From UMGS1851 sp900555605 (GTDB taxonomy: Bacteria > Bacillota > Clostridia > UBA1212 > UBA1255), in assembly GCA_902472555.1 (NCBI GenBank), contig CABROF010000002.1:1-64000 (forward strand): 64,000 nt of DNA, in the 5' to 3' direction. This document shows, piece by piece, positions 60,521 to 64,000 of this stretch (the stretch's first letter is position 1; every line of letters starts with the position of its first letter). Under the pieces are notes generated by a model. The model saw only the letters and a program-made list of their open reading frames with translations. It was not told where the DNA came from and did not search any database. Made by a program: the position numbers and the translations under genes.

Positions 60521-62311
60521 CTATTCTTTCACAACCGCACCGAATTTACACTTATCCATGCAGGCGCCGCATTTGATGCATTTGCTTTGATCAATGACAA
60601 ACGGTTTCTTCACCTCGCCGCTGATACAGCCAACCGGGCAATTCTTGGCACAAAGGCTGCAGCCTCTGCACTTATCCGGAAGTATTTTATACTGCATCAA
60701 AGCCTTGCATACGCCGGCAGGACATTTCCGGTCAACGACGTGGGCGATATATTCATCTTTAAAATACCGCAGCGTACTGAGGACCGGATTCGGCGCAGTC
60801 TGACCGAGTCCGCAGAGTGCGGAATTCTTGATCGCAGCCGCCAAATCATACAAATCATCAATATCAGACAATTCGCCCTTTCCGCTTGTAATTTTGTTAA
60901 GAATATCATACATGCGCTTGGTTCCGATTCGGCACGGAGGACATTTGCCGCAGGACTCTTCAACCGTAAATTCAAGGAAGAATTTTGCAATGTCAACCAT
61001 ACAGGTATCTTCATCCATAATAATCAATCCGCCGGAGCCCATCATGGAGCCGATCTCGATCAAGGTATCATATTCAATCGGCGTATCAATCAAATGCGCG
61101 GGAATGCATCCGCCGGAGGGTCCGCCGGTTTGCGCTGCTTTGAATTTCTTTCCGTTCGGAATACCGCCGCCGATATCATATACGACTTCGCGCAATGTGG
61201 TCCCCATCGGAATTTCCACCAGCCCGGTATTTTTGATTTTTCCGCCGACTGCAAATACTTTCGTTCCTTTGCTGCGTTCGGACCCGATGGAAGCAAACCA
61301 ATCTGCGCCGTTCAGAATAATCTGCGGAACATTGGCATAGGTTTCCACGTTATTTAAAATCGTCGGTTTTTGGAACAATCCTTTCACCGCAGGGAACGGC
61401 GGTCTCGGTCTCGGTTCTCCCCGATGGCCTTCGATACTGGTCATCAACGCAGTCTCCTCACCGCACACAAACGCGCCGGCGCCTAAACGGATTTCTACGT
61501 CAAAAGAAAAGTCCGTACCGAAAATATTCTTTCCGAGCAGCCCGTATTCTTTTGCCTGGGCAATTGCAATCTGCAGCCGATGCACGGCAATCGGATATTC
61601 CGCTCTTACATAAATATAACCTTGGTTGGATCCGATCGCATATCCTGCAATTGCCATTGCCTCCAGAACAACATGGGGGTCGCCCTCCAGAACGCTCCGG
61701 TCCATAAATGCGCCGGGGTCCCCTTCATCCGCATTGCAGCAGACATATTTTTGATCAGAGACGCTTCTGCGGGCAAAATCCCATTTTCTTCCCGTTGGGA
61801 AGCCCGCACCGCCGCGGCCCCGCAATCCGGACTTCAGCATGACATCAATAACCTCTTCCGGCGTCATCTCCGTTATCACTTTTCCTAACGCCGCATATCC
61901 GTCATACGCAATATATTCGTCAATATTTTCGGGATTGATTCTGCCGCAGTTGCGCAGCGCAATCCGCATTTGCTTTTTAAAGAAATCCGTATCCTCCGCA
62001 TCTGCGTTGGCAGCCGCTTCATGCGCTCCTTCCAACAGACGTTTTACAATACGCCCCTTGAGTAAATGCTCATATACGATTTCCTTGACATCCTCTTTCG
62101 TTACACGGCAGTACATGGAACCTTCCGGATAAACGACCACAATGGGGCCTTCGGCGCACAAGCCGAAGCATCCCGTCTTTACCATCTTGATCTCGTTTTC
62201 CAAGCCGGCTTCTGCTATGTACTTTTCAAACTCCTGAAACAAGATCTGGGAGCCTGATGAAGTACATCCCGTTCCGCCGCAAACCAGTACATGCGCTCTG
62301 TATATCTGCAT
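60521..62311 (-). CDS. hydB: Hydrogenase flavoprotein subunit (NuoF/HydB-like)
   Basis: A 596-residue FMN and NAD(H) binding subunit. A [2Fe-2S] thioredoxin-like domain comes first (VCGGTGCTSSGS, MVKTGCFGLCAEGP). The NuoF core has SGLRGRGGAGFPTGRKWDFA, CNADEGDPGAFMDRSVLEGD, the [4Fe-4S] ligands EESCGKCPPCRIG and a later Cys in SALCGLGQ. The C-terminus carries two [4Fe-4S] motifs (CRGCSLCAKNCPVGC and CIKCGACMDKCKFG). This is the HydB pattern of trimeric bifurcating hydrogenases. It is separated from hydA by only 13 bases, and from the upstream ferredoxin-like gene by 17 bases. Confidence 0.94.
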   Translation of the reverse strand: MQIYRAHVLVCGGTGCTSSGSQILFQEFEKYIAEAGLENEIKMVKTGCFGLCAEGPIVVVYPEGSMYCRVTKEDVKEIVYEHLLKGRIVKRLLEGAHEAAANADAEDTDFFKKQMRIALRNCGRINPENIDEYIAYDGYAALGKVITEMTPEEVIDVMLKSGLRGRGGAGFPTGRKWDFARRSVSDQKYVCCNADEGDPGAFMDRSVLEGDPHVVLEAMAIAGYAIGSNQGYIYVRAEYPIAVHRLQIAIAQAKEYGLLGKNIFGTDFSFDVEIRLGAGAFVCGEETALMTSIEGHRGEPRPRPPFPAVKGLFQKPTILNNVETYANVPQIILNGADWFASIGSERSKGTKVFAVGGKIKNTGLVEIPMGTTLREVVYDIGGGIPNGKKFKAAQTGGPSGGCIPAHLIDTPIEYDTLIEIGSMMGSGGLIIMDEDTCMVDIAKFFLEFTVEESCGKCPPCRIGTKRMYDILNKITSGKGELSDIDDLYDLAAAIKNSALCGLGQTAPNPVLSTLRYFKDEYIAHVVDRKCPAGVCKALMQYKILPDKCRGCSLCAKNCPVGCISGEVKKPFVIDQSKCIKCGACMDKCKFGAVVKE

Positions 62312-62328
62312 GGTATTTCCTCCTCTAA

Positions 62329-62697
62329 TCAGTCATTTACGGCGCCGATCGTATATTCTGTTACGACTCTGCCATTTACAATGTGATCTGTCACGACCTT
62401 GACAGCTTTTTCTGCATTCATTTTCACATAGGTTACTTTGTTGCCTTCCTGATCGATCACTTCGACGATGGGCTCAAGTCTGCACATCCCGATGCAGCCG
62501 GTCATGGAAACCGTTGCATTGCTGATATTCCGCTTGGCAAGCTCCTCAACAAACGTATTCATAACAGGACGCGCACCAGCGGCAATTCCGCAGGTCGCCA
62601 TACCAACTACGATCCGCAGGCCATCCTGTGAATTTCTCAGATTTATATCAGCTTTGGCCTTTTCCTTCAGGGCTTTCAGTTCTTCCAATGATTTCAT
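62329..62697 (-). CDS. [2Fe-2S] thioredoxin-like ferredoxin domain protein of the hydrogenase operon
   Basis: A 122-residue protein with the thioredoxin-like [2Fe-2S] fold. Cluster cysteines lie in GMATCGIAAGARPVMN and SMTGCIGMCRLEPIVEV, four in all. Such a small protein is usual between hydC and hydB in clostridial hydrogenase operons, where it may shuttle electrons or aid assembly. GGAGGTG is upstream of the start at 62697. It overlaps the end of the ATPase-like gene by 50 bp in another frame; both readings look genuine. The C-terminus ends TEYTIGAVND. Confidence 0.88.
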   Translation of the reverse strand: MKSLEELKALKEKAKADINLRNSQDGLRIVVGMATCGIAAGARPVMNTFVEELAKRNISNATVSMTGCIGMCRLEPIVEVIDQEGNKVTYVKMNAEKAVKVVTDHIVNGRVVTEYTIGAVND

Positions 62698-63250
62698 TTA
62701 AAACACCTCCGAAAATATTTGTTACCTCTTCATCGATACTTTCCTTTATCCATACCATAATATCGTATTCCGTAATCGGAACATCTCCAAGCTCTCTTTT
62801 TACCTCACGCGTATCGAAAACAAACGACTTCTTACCGGCTGACAGGGTAAGCACAAAATCAATCTTCGGACTTCCCATAATCAGATACCGTACGCTGTCC
62901 CCCACATCCCCTAAGGGCAGACGGTCAATATGACTGATACAAAACTGTCCTATAATCGTAGTGCCTTTTCCCGGCTCAGACCAAAGCTCAATCCCGCCGT
63001 CCGCTTGTTCGCAGGCCAGTTTAAAGAAAGGAATTCCCATGCCGACCTTTCTTGTCGTACGGCTGGTGGTAAAGGGATCCGCCACATTTGCCAAAAATTC
63101 CGCGCTCATCCCGCAGCCGTTGTCCGAAATGATGACACGGAGCAAATCGGCATCAGGCTCTGCTTCAATCGCAACCGAAACAAGCGCCGCACCGGCAGAT
63201 ACGGAGTTTTGTACCAGATCCATGATATGCAGCGAGATATCTCTTAACAT
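62648..63250 (-). CDS. GHKL/HATPase-domain protein of the hydrogenase operon
   Basis: A 200-residue protein. A histidine-kinase-type ATPase domain has the N box (HIMDLVQNSVSAGAALVSV), G1 (ISDNGCGMSAEFLANVADPF) and a G2-like VGMGIPFFKLACEQADGGIE. There is no phospho-acceptor histidine domain. The C-terminal 70 residues (FDTREVKRELGDVPITEYDI) are specific to this family. Such genes commonly lie in clostridial hydrogenase operons and may regulate the enzyme or the operon. It begins two bases after the hydC stop and overlaps the next gene by 50 bp. The function is unproven. Confidence 0.85.
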   Translation of the reverse strand: MLRDISLHIMDLVQNSVSAGAALVSVAIEAEPDADLLRVIISDNGCGMSAEFLANVADPFTTSRTTRKVGMGIPFFKLACEQADGGIELWSEPGKGTTIIGQFCISHIDRLPLGDVGDSVRYLIMGSPKIDFVLTLSAGKKSFVFDTREVKRELGDVPITEYDIMVWIKESIDEEVTNIFGGVLNEIIGRTESPEGKGQS

Positions 63251-63252
63251 GA

Positions 63253-63741
63253 TTATTCCTTATATTTGGCCAAGATCCCCGGTACCTCATCCGGAACCAG
63301 ACGACCGTAAACATCGTCATTAATCGTGAAAACCGGTGCTAACCCGCACGCGCCGATGCATCTGCACGCTTCCAAGGAAAATCTTCCGTCCTCCGTACTG
63401 TCTCCGACCTGCAGATTCAGCTCCTCCTTGAGTTTGTCCAATACAAGATCCGCGCCTTTTACATAACACGCGGTTCCAAGACATACGGAAATTTTATATG
63501 CACCCTTCGGTTTCAGCGAAAATTGGGTATAAAACGTAACGACACCGTAAATTTCCGCTAAAGGGATCTTCATCTCTTCTGAAATCACTTTTTGAACAGG
63601 AAGCGGCAAATAACCGTATATTTCCTGAGCCTCATGCAGTACCTGAATCAGTGCGCCGGGCTTATCTTTGTTGCTGTTAATTACTTCTATCAGCTTGTCG
63701 TGCTTTTCGTCGGCACAACAGCCTCCACATCCGTTTTCCAT
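63253..63741 (-). CDS. hydC: Hydrogenase subunit with [2Fe-2S] cluster (NuoE/HydC-like)
   Basis: A 162-residue NuoE-type subunit. An N-terminal Cys-rich start (MENGCGGCCADEKH) is followed by the helical part ALIQVLHEAQEIYGYLPLPV, then IYGVVTFYTQFSLKPKGAYK. Cluster ligands lie in CLGTACYVKGADLVL and CRCIGACGLAP. It passes electrons between the flavoprotein and the other clusters. It is the first gene of the hydrogenase operon, preceded by AGGAGG and by a strong promoter. The extra cysteines at the N-terminus (four in nine residues) are not part of the standard cluster. Confidence 0.94.
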   Translation of the reverse strand: MENGCGGCCADEKHDKLIEVINSNKDKPGALIQVLHEAQEIYGYLPLPVQKVISEEMKIPLAEIYGVVTFYTQFSLKPKGAYKISVCLGTACYVKGADLVLDKLKEELNLQVGDSTEDGRFSLEACRCIGACGLAPVFTINDDVYGRLVPDEVPGILAKYKE

Positions 63742-63772
63742 CCTGAGATAACCTCCTATTCAATTTATAAAG

Positions 63773-63821
63773 GGATGTAACACATCCTTTCAATTATATC
63801 ATCGCCCCTATCGCAAATCAA
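63773..63821 (-). promoter_or_regulatory. Promoter of the hydrogenase operon with a palindrome at the start point
   Basis: On the minus strand TTGATT (63816-63821), 17-base spacer and perfect TATAAT (63793-63798), extended by TGA. Just after it GGATGTGTTACATCC (63773-63787) forms an inverted repeat with arms GGATGT/ACATCC. It covers about -1 to +14, so it is either an operator or a 5' hairpin. It does not fit the Rex consensus that I know. Confidence 0.75.
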
Positions 63822-63861
63822 TCAACTTTTTAAATAATTTGCAATATTTCTTTAAATTTTG

Positions 63862-64000
63862 TTACGAAACGATTCTTCCTTTTTTCAGTGCCTCCACCAC
63901 CCCCGCGGCGGAAAGTGTCTCCACTTCTATAAACGTAACGGCTTCCTGTATTTTATCGATATAATGCGCATCAGAAGCCCGAAGCAGCCGGTATTGCTCC
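63862..64000 (-). CDS. C-terminus of a PHP-domain protein (truncated by window edge)
   Basis: The last 45 codons of a gene whose start is beyond the right edge. The reading RLLRASDAHYIDKIQEAVTF, then IEVETLSAAGVVEALKKGRI, VS and a stop (63862-63864), has the SSDAHY-like end of PHP-domain phosphoesterases (RASDAHYIDKI). A PHP-domain gene just upstream of hydC is common in this operon type, and it may act with the ATPase-like protein. No terminator is seen before the hydC promoter. Confidence 0.7.
   Translation of the reverse strand, partial: EQYRLLRASDAHYIDKIQEAVTFIEVETLSAAGVVEALKKGRIVS

Noticed and set aside
59906..61357. A 483-codon open frame on the plus strand opposite hydA and hydB
   Set aside because: It is antisense to two well-conserved hydrogenase genes, has no ribosome site or family motif, and its openness follows from codon use on the other strand.
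1..64000. CRISPR arrays, insertion sequences and prophage genes
   Set aside because: No regularly spaced repeats, transposase, integrase or phage structural motifs were seen in the window.

Overview
This window looks like the chromosome of an anaerobic, spore-forming Firmicute of class Clostridia. The evidence is a spoIIA-spoVA sporulation block, a three-subunit NAD-linked [FeFe] hydrogenase, a BMP-type nucleoside importer, ECF-type vitamin transporter subunits, a CotH-family lipoprotein and a WhiA homologue. I cannot name a genus. I see no insertion sequence, prophage or CRISPR array. Most genes lie on the minus strand. The plus strand carries uvrB and a gpmI-led group.

Left part (1-17.4 kb, all minus). 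The sporulation block reads spoIIAA-spoIIAB-sigF-spoVAC-spoVAD-spoVAE and is followed by comEC. comEC appears frameshifted and its metallo-beta-lactamase domain leaves the window. Upstream, uvrA-clpE-like-Na/Pi transporter-argJ-helD-like-whiA form one close-packed run that ends at an intrinsic terminator just before spoIIAA. uvrA and uvrB diverge from a shared 240-bp promoter region.

Middle (17.4-44.4 kb). After uvrB come a nucleoside ABC importer operon, with a perfect 19-bp palindrome in front of it, and xpt, whose promoter overlaps an inverted repeat. Next are trpS, a Cu/Zn superoxide dismutase homologue, an FAD oxidoreductase, a PHP-domain protein, a divergent type II topoisomerase pair, a fused rhamnulose-phosphate aldolase/dehydrogenase, an RNase E/G protein, two surface-glycan genes, an ECF sigma/anti-sigma pair, and rhamnulokinase with a zinc alcohol dehydrogenase.

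Right part (44.6-64 kb). On the plus strand, gpmI is followed by two paralogous ECF S-components separated by a long branched RNA-like structure, then a P-loop kinase. A pyridoxamine kinase and a DUF1294 protein face them, which suggests a vitamin B6 theme. A decayed AraC-type regulator lies between the two groups. Then come tRNA-Leu(UAA), a CotH lipoprotein, a cyclophilin-like lipoprotein, a MacB-like ABC export operon headed by a flavin reductase, and the hydrogenase operon. The last bases hold the C-terminus of a PHP-domain protein.

The strongest candidates for something undescribed are the branched element at 46873-46981 with its transporter/kinase neighbourhood, the two purine-locus operators (24681-24699 and 25413-25441), the hairpin between the ribosome binding site and the start of spoVAC, and the divergent topoisomerase pair.
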